Shown one piece after another: positions 45,201 to 56,928 of a stretch of 64,000 bases of DNA. The first letter of the stretch is position 1. Each line of letters begins with the position of its first letter. Source of the DNA: Leucogyrophana mollusca (Eukaryota; Basidiomycota; Agaricomycetes; Boletales); the NCBI GenBank assembly GCA_021014945.1, contig MU266357.1:62001-126000 (forward strand). The letters run 5' to 3'. The position numbers were made by a program, and so were the translations under genes. The notes beneath the pieces are model-generated. The model searched no databases, was not told where the DNA came from, and saw only the letters and a list, made by a program, of their open reading frames with translations.

Positions 45201-46647
45201 AGCTTTACCTTTATCATTCCTCCCGAGGCTTCAACTTGAGACATGATTGACGCAACCGCTGCTTCTATTGACGGTTCAAAAAGTTCCGCAACCTCAACCC
45301 TACCAATGTGTGAGTATCTTGGCCAGCAAGCTGTCAGGAAGCACAATTTACCCAGTCAACTTCAGCTGGCCACCTCTGATGCCAACCGCCAAATCTTTGT
45401 CGAGTGGAGACCCAAATGGAATGAACTGCAGATCCTTCTTGTCACGGAATAGACGCTTGGTCGTTTCGTCGAACCGTTTGGTGATGTGGTCGAGAGAATC
45501 CGGGGTACCATACTTGGAATTCCTGAGTTTTTCTGGGAAGCATTCAGTTGATACGGCGACAAATTCAAGAAATGGATATACCTTCCAAGAAACGCCTCGC
45601 CCTGCGGCTGACGAAGACGGAGCCCGCAAATATGCCTGGGATCACACACATGAGCTGCTCACACATGAGACAAACGGGATTCTCACAATCTGGAGGGGCA
45701 ACTTCTTCGATCACCAAGGGCTGAGTTCCGCGAACTGCATACGAGCTGATATCAAGCGTCCCACCACCCGCGTCCGCCACAAGAAACCCATGTCTCGAGG
45801 GATTCTATAATTCCGTCTGTGAGCTGGCATCATGACAGTGGTGGATCCACATACGGAGAGAACATCTGCCGCGAGTCCGTTTTGGACACACGCATGGAGA
45901 CTTGCTTCTCCTTCCGTCACGAACCTGATTCTCGACTTTCCCTCGTCTGTATCTGGGATCAAGCCACCATATACGGCAGCTCGACGCATTTTAGTCTGCT
46001 GTGCGCCTTCCCAGCCATTCGGATGGCTCAGAACAAATTCGACGGTGAGCTCAACGGCATGCCAGAGTCCTGCTCCGTTCGCGTGCGTATCTATGATGAA
46101 ATTTCGCGTGCAGCGGAAGAGATAGGCCAGGAAGTCACCGAAGACGTCAACGGGCGTCTTGTGCCGAGGAAGCGGACTTAGACGCATCCCGTTCATCTGC
46201 AATTTCATGGCTTTTGGTCGCAGGCGCAGTTTGAAGCTGGGGACGCGTCAACACCGAGCCGCAATGAAATCTGGAAAGATACTCACAGCTCAGCCTTTAT
46301 CCATTCCTCGTCCTCGGCCTGGGAGACGACTGAAGCAGTATCGGCCTCTGCACCAGCAGCCATGAGTTTACCGTACTTGTCGTAGTACATGATGGAAGGT
46401 ATCTTTGAGTTGCCAGCAACATGCTCCTGGCCTGGAAATCTATCACGCGTCTGGGGCTCAGCTCGATGTACACTTGGTAAAGAAACGCATAGAAAGTGTA
46501 CCGAGTGACTCCATGAATTTTCGGAACCTCTCCGGGCTCGAGGATAGCGTACGATACGCCACTGAAGGTCGTCCCAACGTCGAGGGCGATTATCATAGAC
46601 CGCGAGGGGCCTGTATAGGGCTTCCGGGTATCGGAAGTTGGCTTCAT
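42286..46647 (-). CDS. HSPA12-like Hsp70 ATPase fused to a long low-complexity tail
   Basis: The front part is an actin-fold Hsp70-type ATPase of the HSPA12 class. Start 46647 (MKPTSDTRKPYTGPSRSMII); phosphate-1 loop DVGTTFSGVSYAILEPGEV; phosphate-2 VADAGGGTLDISSYAV; adenosine motif VWLVGGFAASPWLF; end of the domain FSVEIHFGLTEFKARIKWND. A splice (donor AAC|GTAGGT, acceptor ATTAG) adds GKTK, and another (AAGTA|GTAAGT to AACAG) continues TAC GGT CCC as YGPASIVYSESGHRADEDE, in frame with a ~650-residue tail. The tail is Pro/Ser/Thr/Ala-rich, has a Trp/Gly patch (SGGGWGGGW), acidic stretches, and ends in KKGKKGKGG, GGGTGGG repeats and six lysines. The tail frame contains no ATG near its beginning (its first 'start' is TTG), which supports one gene. 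HSPA12-like proteins are expanded in basidiomycetes; clients unknown. Confidence 0.75.
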
Positions 46648-47112
46648 TGCAGCTACAAGGCGCAAGGACGCCCAGATTAAGCGTGAAGAGGGTAAGGCAG
46701 TCAGATATGATCGATATGGGCTCAGATGGCCATATATCGTGTCGAACGTTGACTCGAGCGCCTCGAGGAGAAGGTCAGGCTATTGCTGCGGTGTTCTATA
46801 TCGTTCGATGGCCTGTAAGGCGCTGTTCAGCCTTGGCCAGCTCTGGAAGAGAGCGTCACAGAAAAAAGACTGTGATTTGCTGGAACTCTCCCATGAGGCT
46901 GCCGTATTGCCTCGGAATGGATGATGGGCCATGCGTCTTTTACACGCCTTTGCCTCGAGGCAGTTGTAATTTTGGGGCTTTGGGCTTGCGTAGGCCCTTG
47001 AGCTCTTATTGTGAGTCTTACTTATATCCCCTCATATCTTCGCTAACGAAAGTTCATAATCGAATCAGTAGATAATCGTGCGCGGTGTTTGGTTCTGTGC
47101 GTTCCTGCAGCC
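46648..47112. promoter_or_regulatory. Bidirectional intergenic region, Hsp70-like / coiled-coil gene
   Basis: 465 bp between divergent starts. No TATA box or recognisable heat-shock element was noted by eye. Confidence 0.4.
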
Positions 47113-48761
47113 ATGCTCCCTGTCGCTAACTTACAACTCAGAGACCTATACGACACTACCGTGGAATTTTTTGCCTCCCGTAGTCCTGCTTTTTCTTTCA
47201 GTGTTTTCAGCAAAGACGACACAGACTCTGATCCCTCCGAATTCCCTCCGACCCCGTCGGACACTTCCCCGTTGCCTGATCTCGTCGCAACGCTAGAGCA
47301 CGAGTGCGCCTTTTTACGTGAGAAGTTGGATGTCGCCGAACGCACGCATTGTCACAGTGCATGCTCCTGTCGTTCTTCTGCTACCGCCAGTCTTTACTCA
47401 ATGCGACGAGAACACGATGCCACCAAGAACGAACTATCACGAGCGCAGGCGGAGATATCCAGATGGGAGGACCGATGTAAGCTGCTGGAGAGGACGCTGA
47501 AGGAGACTAGGGACCTCGTGAGGGTACGAGACCTGGAAATCGAATCCCTGAGGAAGGACAAAGAGCGAATGACCGCAGAACGTCATTCACGAGAGCGGGC
47601 CATTGCAGAGGAGCGTCGACGCAGCCAAGACACTACCCATGCCAGATCTAACTCTTCCCAGTCACTGATTCGACTCAGTGCTGACTGGACAGCGGACCGT
47701 GAGCCAGAGATGGCTTCGACGGTAAATGGGCATCGCTCTAGTGTGAGCGTCGACAGCACTGGATCCGCCAAAGATAACATGTCCTCGGTCTCGGACGAAG
47801 AGCGAGCGCACATGCGGAGCATGGAGAATTTCCTGACAAAGACCGATCTTTGGTCAGGCGCCCAGGTTATCCAAGCTGTACAGGACCTCAACTCTGAGAT
47901 CCTTCAGTTTGCTGCTTCCGCAACCGAGCTCTGCACATTCACTAAACAGCGCTCCACACCGACAAAGCTCACCCAGACCACAAACGAGGTCGCAACAAGG
48001 CTTGGCCCGGCGCTAAGCCGCATCTTGTCGACACGCGATCACTCGCAGGACCCGATGCTTGTACAGCTCGCTCTTCAGGGCTGCATCTCGTTCTGCATAT
48101 CCAGAGCCTTGTCTTCATTTTGTATAGGCTATCAGTCGAAGGCCAACATCACGTTGACACAAATTTATACCCATATGTTCCAGTCGGGTGTGTGGCACAT
48201 GCGTCGTTTCATCACCCGTTGACTGATCTACGTTGAACAGAGCCTCAGCCAACGTCATCGCGTTGGAGAGCCTTGACGCACAAACATATCCATGAGATTC
48301 ACCCCGAGTTGGATGACTATGCCGTCAATGAAATGACGGAGACCATCTTCCGCTGGTCGCTCGACATCTTCGTCATCTCTGGCAGCACCAACCCACAACA
48401 AGTGCCCTCGACCCGAGAGACCTTCCGCAATCGCTTCGGCGCACAAGTGCGACGCATCTCCAAAGCCGCGTGTCGGCTCGCACAGGTAACAAGGGAGGAG
48501 ATCATGTCAACAAATTTTGAAGTGGTGGCAGTGGACAACGGGAAAGGCTTCGATGCGCTGGAGATGTCAGATGCGTTCGAAGACTATGGTTCGTCGAAGG
48601 GCGTAGTGTTGTGTACAACGGAGCTTGGCTTGCGGTGCTCTACGAGAAAGCCGACGAGCGAAACCGCGGGCCCCGCGGAGGAGGGGTCCACCGAGCGGCG
48701 CCTCCTCCTGCGCCCGAAGGTGGTGCTGGAATCTGCCGTGGATGTAATTGATCCCAGGTGA
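47113..48761 (+). CDS. Coiled-coil protein, basidiomycete-type, unknown function
   Basis: Start MLPVANLQLRDLYDTTVEFF at 47113. Residues ~60-190 are a charged coiled coil with heptad-like leucines (ECAFLREKLDVAERTHCHSA, KNELSRAQAEISRWEDRCKL, LVRVRDLEIESLRKDKERM). After a Ser-rich linker comes a conserved-looking helical block (MRSMENFLTKTDLWSGAQVI, then QAVQDLNSEILQFAASATEL). One 58-nt intron (about 48190-48240) joins HMFQS to EPQPTSSRWR. The C-terminal region (MTETIFRWSLDIFVISGSTN, RFGAQVRRISKAACRLAQVT, EEIMSTNFEVVAVD) is well ordered and ends AVDVIDPR. I recognise the pattern as a recurrent agaricomycete hypothetical protein, but no functional domain. Confidence 0.75.
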
Positions 48762-50860
48762 TATCGTTTCGCTTCACCATTACCATCACGTTACATGTTA
48801 TCCTGCATAATCCTCGTTCTAGTCCTTGCTACCCCGTTTACAACATTGTACTAGTACTTGCATCTGCATTGTAGCTCTTTCGCCTGCCCCAACGGACAAT
48901 AAACAACGATCATCAAAACAAAGCTCTTTCGCCGCCGAGTCGCTGAGATAATGATCATTTCTCTCCTATTTGACAGTTTGACTTGTACCACACTGACCCC
49001 ATGGATAGTCTTCTGGTACTTGTCGCAAATAGACTAGGTCAGAACTGTCACAGACTGGGTGGTATTGGTAAAACCGTTACATTTCCTTGTCTGACTGTGC
49101 TCCAAGCCGATAGTTCGCCACGGTAAAGTGATAACAATATGGTCTGTGAGGCACCGCAGCCTCCGCTCGCCCCTCGGGCGCTACGTGATATGCGTGCCCT
49201 GTTTCTTGTGTCTCACTGTCTGAAACGAGTGCGTCTGTAAACCGCCCCAAACGAACCTTGTTCCGTCCACTACAGGGTGTGCCCGACCAGAGCATTGTAT
49301 CACAAGAGACTCCATGTTTCCATTCCAGCCTTGCTTGAGAGGAATGCAGGAATCGCATCCGTTCATCAGATACCCGAATTCGTACTGATTGACGGAGGCC
49401 CTGGAGTTGTCCACCATAAACTCAGTGCACGCGCCTCGACCAAGGAATCAAGGGGGACGTCCTTCTTTCGACGGCACGCAGTTGGTGTCTAAAGCAAATG
49501 CAGTGAGGGCAGATGTTTGAGGGATCTCATGGTTTCTGCGCTTAGCGTTGGTGTGCGGGACAAACAAGCGAGCACGTTGATGAACAGGTACCTACCTGTA
49601 TGACCTTGATGAGAACCAAGGTTAGAATTTTGTTAGTAAAATCGTTCCATGGACCCTGCCAGGTTCGAAAAGATCACTGAAAGTGGAAACTGGTCTACAT
49701 ATCACTGTTAGACCAAACAGCCGTAGGCAGTGATATAGGGTAGGCGGCGTCACAAGCTGGGTTGACAGGGGTCGCAAACGGAGGCGTCAAGGTCACATGG
49801 GTCGATGCATGTCATGGCGAATCATGGAAAGTCCGGGGGTGAGAGCGGGCCAGGCTGGAAGTTGATAGTGAGATGTCAAGAATTGACCGTACTCGATTCT
49901 AGTTCAGGGATTCCCTGGCTGGTCCCTTTGGTTATCCATGAACGATTCTCGGGTTCAGATGGCCCTATCGTTAGACGGTGCATAGATATGGTACATCTCA
50001 GTGATAAATCAGGAAAGTTTGCGCACGATGTAAGGACGATATGGGCAGACATCCATGGCCGTAGTACCAAGTCATCTTCGTTGTAAATGATATGCGAATT
50101 GAAAGATGAAGGGACACCCACTTCACAGATGCGAGCATGGTGGACTTATAGTGCCATCAAAAGCACACGGGTCCCCCCGCCTACGCACAGAGTCAGCTAA
50201 GCGACCATCAAGCTCTGGTGGGATCAGCGAGGATCAGCGTGATAGAATGCAGGAGGGTGTCGGGCAAAAGCAAAGCCGATAAACCACACATACAAGGCTC
50301 TAGCGTGAATGAAATCAACGAATGATCATGGTGTTACGTGGGGTAAATGGACATCCGCACCCAAGAATGTACCGAGCTTATGCTGTCTTGCCCCGTCGCC
50401 GTGAAGGAGTTAGTTTAATGACGAAGCCAGCGTAAGGATGGCCCACTGGAAAGGTCGAGGACCTGAAGGTTATGGTGGATGATACTATCAGAAATATTCC
50501 ACGACCATTGCATATATACCATGTTGGCTCGGGGCATCTATCCTGAAGCTATATCTGCTCAGTGATTAGTATTGGACAAAGGAAAATTGACATAGCTCGA
50601 GTGTCTGAATGTCAATATGCTGATATTCCAACATGACGGGGTCATGCCATTGCAATCGTTCAGTTTTGATCCCGAACCTCATTGAAGCCCGGTCAAGTTT
50701 TTTCTGGGGGTGATTCTGCTCAAGAATTAGAGAGGTTCACAGCTGCACGTGCTGGCGATCCACTTCACCCCGGCTTCGGCCTCACATCTTGCTTCGAACG
50801 GACTCTTTGGCTGCTACTCTACGAAAGACACATCATCCGCAAACGTTAAGGCAGTTCATA
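48762..50860. other. 2.1-kb intergenic region, no gene seen
   Basis: Only short frames (<100 codons) without family resemblance or consistent splice partners. The last ~100 bp are the upstream region of the SDHAF3 gene. Confidence 0.45.
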
Positions 50861-51449
50861 ATGCGCGCGAGCCTACAGCGCTTTGCGACGTCTGTAACGT
50901 CAAAGCCACTGAATCTCAAGGCTACTAGCGCAACGTTACTTCCTCCAATCCCGTATGTTTCAGTCCAAGACTTCTGGATACCTGTTCGATGGCCCGCTGT
51001 ACTCAATTGCGCACACCCAGCCTCTACCGTAGCTTACTCCGTGCTCATCGAAGACTTCCCGTGGAAATGCGCTCATTAGGAGACAGCTACGTCAAAGATG
51101 GTAAGTCTTGTACTCCTCCAGCCACTTGTCGACTCATCCCTGCGACAGAGTTCCGAAGACACAGAGAAGTCTCAAATCCCGTACATGTGATGGGATTTCT
51201 GTCGCAGTGGAAAATGTATCTGGACGAACTACCTCACGACGCCGACTCAAAAAGTTTCAAGAAGCTTGATCCCACTGTCTTTGAAAAGGTTCGTGGGGTT
51301 TCTATCCTCCCCTTCGTTTGGAATACCGACGGCATTTGAAGATGTCGCCAGAACAGCTGGGTCAGCTTTATGAGCTCATGCATGCCTCCAAGGACGTGTG
51401 GAAACCGGCCAGCGGTGAAAGTGCGGACCATGATGGAACACAAACGTAG
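50861..51449 (+). CDS. SDHAF3: Succinate dehydrogenase assembly factor 3 (ACN9/Sdh7-type)
   Basis: LYR-motif protein of the mitochondrial matrix that protects and matures the iron-sulfur subunit of complex II. Exons 50861-50952, 51021-51100, 51149-51288 and 51342-51449 total 420 nt, 139 aa. N-terminal [20 protein letters not shown] is a basic presequence. The LYR motif is created by the first splice, [14 protein letters not shown]. The body has [40 protein letters not shown] and, in the last exon, [20 protein letters not shown], all typical of ACN9. The length matches the family (about 120-150 aa). Confidence 0.93.
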
Positions 51450-51793
51450 ATCTCGCGCTGCCTAGAACGCTGTCTTTAAATAAGAGGATAGATGCATTCT
51501 CATGTAAGAACACTTTACATTCCAAAAACAATTTTTGATTAATTTAATGCAAGTTGGTGCACCAACTCTTTGTGGGACCATATTCACACCCGGAACGGTC
51601 GACGCGATGTGCGAGAAGATATGCCCTTTCCAGAGGGCAACCTTGTGTAGCACACAGCTTCCCTTGTCATGATCATGGCCGCCTCATAAGCACTGTCACG
51701 TGGGTCTCAGCAAGAACGTTTATCCGAGTGACGCCCTAGCTATATATGAGATATTCATGCTTAACCATTTCTCATACTCTTGCACCAAACACA
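51450..51793 (+). promoter_or_regulatory. Intergenic and promoter of the cyanase gene
   Basis: A TATATAT box at 51741-51747 stands 47 bp before the cyanase ATG. CACGTG-like CACGTGGG occurs near 51697-51704. No coding sequence. Confidence 0.45.
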
Positions 51794-52678
51794 ATGGCTG
51801 AAGCTGCTGTAGGCTACCCATCAGTCATCAGTATACGACCCTTTCGCTGATTACTTTGAGAATTGCAGTCTGTACCGTCCAACAACAGACCCTACGCTGA
51901 TCTGCCCCCTATCAGTGCCGCTCTCTTTGAGGCGAAGGCAAGGAAGGGTGGGCATCTCCTGCGCTGTCACGCAGGCTTGAATGTTGACTCGTTGTAGGAT
52001 TGACCTTTGACGAGATCGCAAAGGCTATAGGCAAGGATGAAATATGGCTGGCAGCGGCTTTCTATGGGCAGGTGGGTTCCATGATCATCTTCTCGCCCCC
52101 GATAATATAACCAAATTCTTCATTTCCAGGCCAAGTTTTCGTCAGAAGAATTAGTAAAACTTGCGGAGGTGCTTGACATTCCCACTGCAAGTGTGCAGAA
52201 CGAACTTGGGGCTCACTGGTGGCCTAACCGCGGCGGTCTGGGTCCGATGCCCCCGACTGATCCCGTCATCTACCGGTTGTATGAGGTAGGACGAGCAGAC
52301 CACTATCTCCCGATCGTCTTTGACCTCAGCTCCACTACAGAGTGTGTTGGTTTACGGCCATGCGATTAAGGTCAGTGGTTCCCCTGTTCGGCGGCAGTAC
52401 GGCTAATGTCGTCATTGCCATTCGTAAGGCTGTCATCCACGAGAAGGTTCGTATGGTTGCGGATCACCGCTGAGCTCCACGCTGAGGATAACATTTTTGT
52501 AGTTTGGAGATGGCATAATGTCGATGATCGACTGTAAGGTCAATGTCACCAAGAAACCTGACCCCAAAGGAGACCGTGTGGTACTCACTTTTGAGTAAGT
52601 ACCCGGAACCATATTCACGCCTTGACAGCGGCTCACCTATCCAATAGCGGAAAATTCTTGCCATACGCAAAGTGGTAG
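51794..52678 (+). CDS. cynS: Cyanate hydratase (cyanase)
   Basis: Converts cyanate plus bicarbonate to ammonia and carbon dioxide; active as a decamer. Eight exons (51794-51808, 51869-51947, 51998-52071, 52130-52285, 52341-52370, 52429-52446, 52503-52594, 52648-52678) total 495 nt, 164 aa. The N-terminal helix-turn-helix-like domain includes [20 protein letters not shown]. The catalytic domain includes [20 protein letters not shown], with the active-site Arg and Glu in YRLYE, and [15 protein letters not shown] with the active-site Ser in GIMSMID. It ends FLPYAKW as fungal cyanases do. Three exons are only 15, 30 and 18 nt; the in-frame sum supports the model. Confidence 0.95.
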
Positions 52679-52850
52679 AATACTAGCTTGTAGCTGAATC
52701 AAGATCATACTGGGCAGAATTCAAATCTTTGACCTCTCGATCAGATCACTGAAGTAGTGGATTTTTCAGAGCTCATTTCATTTTAGACGGCTTTTACAGG
52801 CTTTGAGCAGCGCCGCGAGCTCCTTGTAAACTATTCTCATCATCGCCAAA

Positions 52851-53903
52851 ATGCTCCCCTCTTCCATGGCAGACCAGGCATCAGTGATGCTGATCGCCCA
52901 GTCATCCAGTAGCTCTTCAGCTTCTTCCAGATCATCCTTACTCGCTTGCGCGACCGAATCTTCGGGAGATCAGACTGAGATCAGCCCTCCACACTCTCCC
53001 ACCGGGAAAACTTCATTCACACGCAAACAGCTTTGCCCTGGTTTGTTGAAGCCCATGTGTCCCATGGGTGAACTGACTCCCCAGGATGCGACTGTTTCCT
53101 TACACGCTCGTCCATCGGCACTGGCTGCTGATGAAGGGGGATATGAGGCGGACCTTGAATCCCACGAAGCAAGTTCTGTGTCAGGAGTGGCAAGACCGAA
53201 ACCCGTTCGAGGGGAGAGCAAAGGAAGGAAAAGAGCGCAGTCCCTGCAATCACGTCATCCGCTGGGCACGACCTCCCTTGCCAACGAAGCTTCTCCCGAC
53301 CCTCAGGTTGGACACAAAGACACACACTCCGGACCAGCACAAACACGCCACGCAGTTCGACCAAATGCCATAGATCTAAAAGCCATACCTGAATACGAGT
53401 TCGAGCCCAAGGTCGTCAAAGCAGCCGTTGGGTTGGGACTTGGCCTTCCATCCGACCACCATGTCAAAACTCCGCGCTCGAGCACGATGCCTCACTTCCC
53501 GTCTCCTTCGATGCTTCATCTACCAGAACAAAATCTCCTTCCATCCCGCCCCTTTCCATCTCCTATCTCGGAATCGGAAGTTAGACGCGACCTTCGCTTG
53601 CGGCCCACGATTCTCGCAGATTCACCCTCGCCCATCGAGCTTCTCCCCCCCAGAATGCCTTGTTACGAGCCAAGGAGACAAGAGTTTGACCTAATAAGCG
53701 ACTCCCAGGCTGCTGAAGTTTTGACAGGAAGCGCTTCATTGAGCCAAACTTCGCCATTTTTTTGGACACTTTCCGCCTCGCTTTGCGATCCTCCAGGAGA
53801 CGGTGCACACGGTCAGTTCGGGGAAAATGGGGCGATGTGTGCAGCATCAGGTAGTTCAGCCGTTCGTCAAGGTATCTTCAACCCATACTTCCCTGCTCTA
53901 TAG
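52851..53903 (+). CDS. Hypothetical Ser/Pro-rich protein
   Basis: One uninterrupted 350-codon frame starting MLPSSMADQASVMLIAQSSS. The composition is Ser/Pro/Glu-rich and disordered, with no known domain, no signal peptide and no membrane segment. A longer frame than expected by chance and ATG in a usual purine context (AAAATG) favour a real gene, but two shorter frames overlap it on other frames, so the call is moderate. No neighbour suggests a role. Confidence 0.55.
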   Translation: MLPSSMADQASVMLIAQSSSSSSASSRSSLLACATESSGDQTEISPPHSPTGKTSFTRKQLCPGLLKPMCPMGELTPQDATVSLHARPSALAADEGGYEADLESHEASSVSGVARPKPVRGESKGRKRAQSLQSRHPLGTTSLANEASPDPQVGHKDTHSGPAQTRHAVRPNAIDLKAIPEYEFEPKVVKAAVGLGLGLPSDHHVKTPRSSTMPHFPSPSMLHLPEQNLLPSRPFPSPISESEVRRDLRLRPTILADSPSPIELLPPRMPCYEPRRQEFDLISDSQAAEVLTGSASLSQTSPFFWTLSASLCDPPGDGAHGQFGENGAMCAASGSSAVRQGIFNPYFPAL

Positions 53904-54077
53904 TCAGGTCATCGAGTATCGAGGTTGGGGCATCTAACCAGCGTTGTCCCAGTGCACTTGTATGACACGCTGAGCGAAGGAGGGCTGGAGACACGGGAAT
54001 AATCTCATACACATCTACACGTACACAAATGATATCATGCCGTCGTGAAAGTCTGGCGATAATTACAGCTTTCGCAC

Positions 54078-55854
54078 TCATGCAACCTGAATAGGAAGCC
54101 CCATGGCTATTCTCCCAATAGGCTGGACCACGTCCTCGTCGGTCCCGAGTCCGACAAAAGTGACGCCCGGCTTGCTCTTGACGAAGTCTGGTGGGTTGAC
54201 GCCAGCAAGGAAAGTCTGGACTTGCTTCTTCACGTAGTCGGTGTTCATGGGTGTGGTGGGCACGGCAGGGATATACATGACTGGGGGCATATTAGTGATT
54301 GAGCAAAAGGTGTCTCGCGAATACTAGGTACACACCTGCAGAGTCACTCGTACCAGTGTGCTCCTGCTCGACGGAGTGGACGACATCCTGTCGATTAGAG
54401 TTTGAGAACAGATTCAGCGCAAAGACGGGAGACCTTCACTCACACAGTGCCAGAATACCATGTCTCCTGGATTGACTTTGGGGACAGAAGTCATGGTCTC
54501 ATCAAGTCTGAGATGAGGGTGCAATTCTGGGGTGGGTCGGGGGCCCACAAAGCCATTGTCACGGGGTTCAATACCGGGGAATTCAGGAGACGAAATGTCT
54601 ATAATTTTGTTCAGTTTACATCATCGCATACCATCCGCACGGGACCCACCGAATTCCCAGTTCTTGGGATCCAAGATGTCTTTTGAATCGCGAGGGACAG
54701 TCGGACGGAAGAAGGGGCGAAGGATAGTGTAGGCGTTGGACAACACTATGTCCGGGAAGACTTTCAAGGTTCCTTGAGTAGGAGCAGTTTCACTAGGATG
54801 CGTCAGTGCTTAGCATTTAGTGACCTTCAGGAAGTCCTTTCACCTCATAGCAAGCCAGCCCTGGAATGTCCGGAAAACGGTGGCCTGGATTCCAAGAAAA
54901 TGGTCAATCAGAGATTTTGCCTGGTCTTGCATGACACACCTGACCGGGTCGCCCGTACAAAGAACTACGCGCGTTCAAACGGCCTTCCAATTCGTAAGGG
55001 TCATGCTTGCGCCAGTTACCAGTGAGAATGTCAGCATAGCAGCGACGGAAGTTATCATCTTCCCAGCGCTCAATAGCACCACCTGATGACATGTAAGCGT
55101 TCCGTAACATATAAGTGGGCCGGCGAACGCACCGTCAACATGGGGTGGGTGAGCAGCCCACTGAACACCAGGGTGGCGAATACGGAACCTGTCGGCGTAT
55201 ACCAGGGGAGTGGAAAGATCAACGCCCTCCAGGGTTGCGCCTGAGGTCACGTGGTAGAGGTTGTTGAGCCAGGCGGACGCCTTCAACACGTTCGGGTGGG
55301 CGCGAGCTTGGACCTGAGACCTCGTCCAGCTGCATTAACAAAGGATATTTAGTCTGATGACGACTCCGAGCACTAAATGGCACGCACTAAAGCTGGAAGA
55401 ACTGTTTGTCATGTTCAGGGAAACCTGGAAGGACACAGAGTAAGTGTTGTGGGCTTGCACCACACGAAAGAGCTCAATGACCTTCTACATGAGGGTTTGC
55501 CTTAATGAAGTCCTCAAGGGCGGTCTTCCAGCCGGCAGCCTCATCGTCGGGAACAACATCTTTGATAACAATAGAACCTTTGCGTCTAATCACGTCCACC
55601 TGCTCAGGGGTAAGTTTCTCGAGATCTTCGAATTTGACTTGGGGGATGAACTGCGTCCCAGTGTCAGCATGCGGTTATTCGAACGCCGGGACATCACTGA
55701 CGTTAGGTCCTTCTTTAGCCACCTCCTGTGCTCGCAATTCGAGTTGTGCTAAGAGGTCATTCCATGAATCCGTCAGGCGTTTCTGAAAATCAGGAGTAGC
55801 AGCGGCAATCTGATGTTTCAAGTCAACGAAGCGGGCGGGCCACTCGAACGCCAT
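54078..55854 (-). CDS. DUF1479 protein (2-oxoglutarate/iron dioxygenase-like)
   Basis: Start MAFEWPARFVDLKHQIAAAT at 55854. Exons encode VPAFEFTQLKQEDFAKLTPE, IKRKGSIVIKDVVPDDEAAG, HPNVLKASAWLNNLYHV, then ADRFRIRHPGVQWAAHPPHV-DGGAIERW, and WHCDVVHSVEQEHTG, ending ...GLPIQVA. HVD and the later HSVEQEH are plausible metal ligands of the H-x-D...H type on a double-stranded beta-helix fold, the basis for assigning this family to Fe(II)/2-oxoglutarate-like enzymes. Fungal members are about 430-480 aa, as here. Bacterial homologue: YbiU. Substrate unknown. Roughly six introns of 50-65 nt. Confidence 0.85.
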
Positions 55855-56928
55855 TGTGAAAGAATATGAAGGTAGAAGGGTGAACTTACCTTGCCAGTTA
55901 GACTATCTTATAAGCTGAGCGTGATGGGGGATGACCTTGTTTTAGACAGTGCGGTCCGTTTCCGATATCACAAGGGCATAGAGGCACTATTCTTTTAATG
56001 TACCGACAATATTCCGCGGTGAATGCAGCAAGATTAGAAGACCAAGTCGCAGGGTCTTTTTGTGGGGTAAGGCAATGTTAACATTTTTGCAAGAGCGTGG
56101 CATTGGCCGGTGAAACACTTTCCAATGCATCAGGAAGAGACCAGATAGCGACGATGATATCCCTGCGTGTGCGCCATCGTTTGCGCCTAATCTTTGCCTA
56201 TCTTGGTCCGAACATTGCCGTCCTGCATCCTCAAAGATGTGGGCATTGTGAATGCGCGGGGCCCCGTGTCTGGAGTTACGGTATCGCATCCTATCTGAGA
56301 CCTTCCCCCACGTTATCGATATCTCCCTTACTTCGAATAAGTAGCCACTTACCAGACCATCGTACCTGCCTTGCTTCGCTGCCTCATGTTGATGAACGTG
56401 AAGCTGTGGATCACGAGGGGGATGGCTGGGGATGGTATGTTGGAACCCAAACGACAACGACTGTGGTGAGTGTGCTCAGCCTCTGAAATTCTGAAACCCG
56501 GAGGCAATGCTGGAAGGAAAAATGCTGGCAATTCGAGAGGGCAGTGGGCGCCGACGAGACCGACATCCCAGCCCATGGCATTGATTTCTCTGCCTTTGTA
56601 ACGCGTTCGATGTCGATTAAAATATATCGATAGCCCCGACTCCGAGCCACTGGCAGGACGTTTGGCCACGAACAGCATTGAAAATTCTCCGAGGTTCATG
56701 CGGTGACGCGACGGAGCCCACCCAATCAACTTGTCAGGGAGGTGTCAAGGGTCCCCAAGTGGGTGAATGGGTACTTTGTTTCCGAGGAAAAAACCATGGC
56801 TACTTTGGAAGGGGTGATTAGATACTAAGTACGATTATAAAACATATGTCAGTTTATTCGACGCGTATGTCTATATCCAGTGGAAGATGAGTGCAGAGAT
56901 GGAAAGCCGATCAGGCAGAAGCGTAACA
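55855..56928. other. Intergenic, no gene seen
   Basis: Upstream flank of the DUF1479 gene and 3' flank of beta-tubulin. Frames at 55987-56457 (-) and 56097-56486 (+) overlap each other on opposite strands and match nothing I know. Confidence 0.45.
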
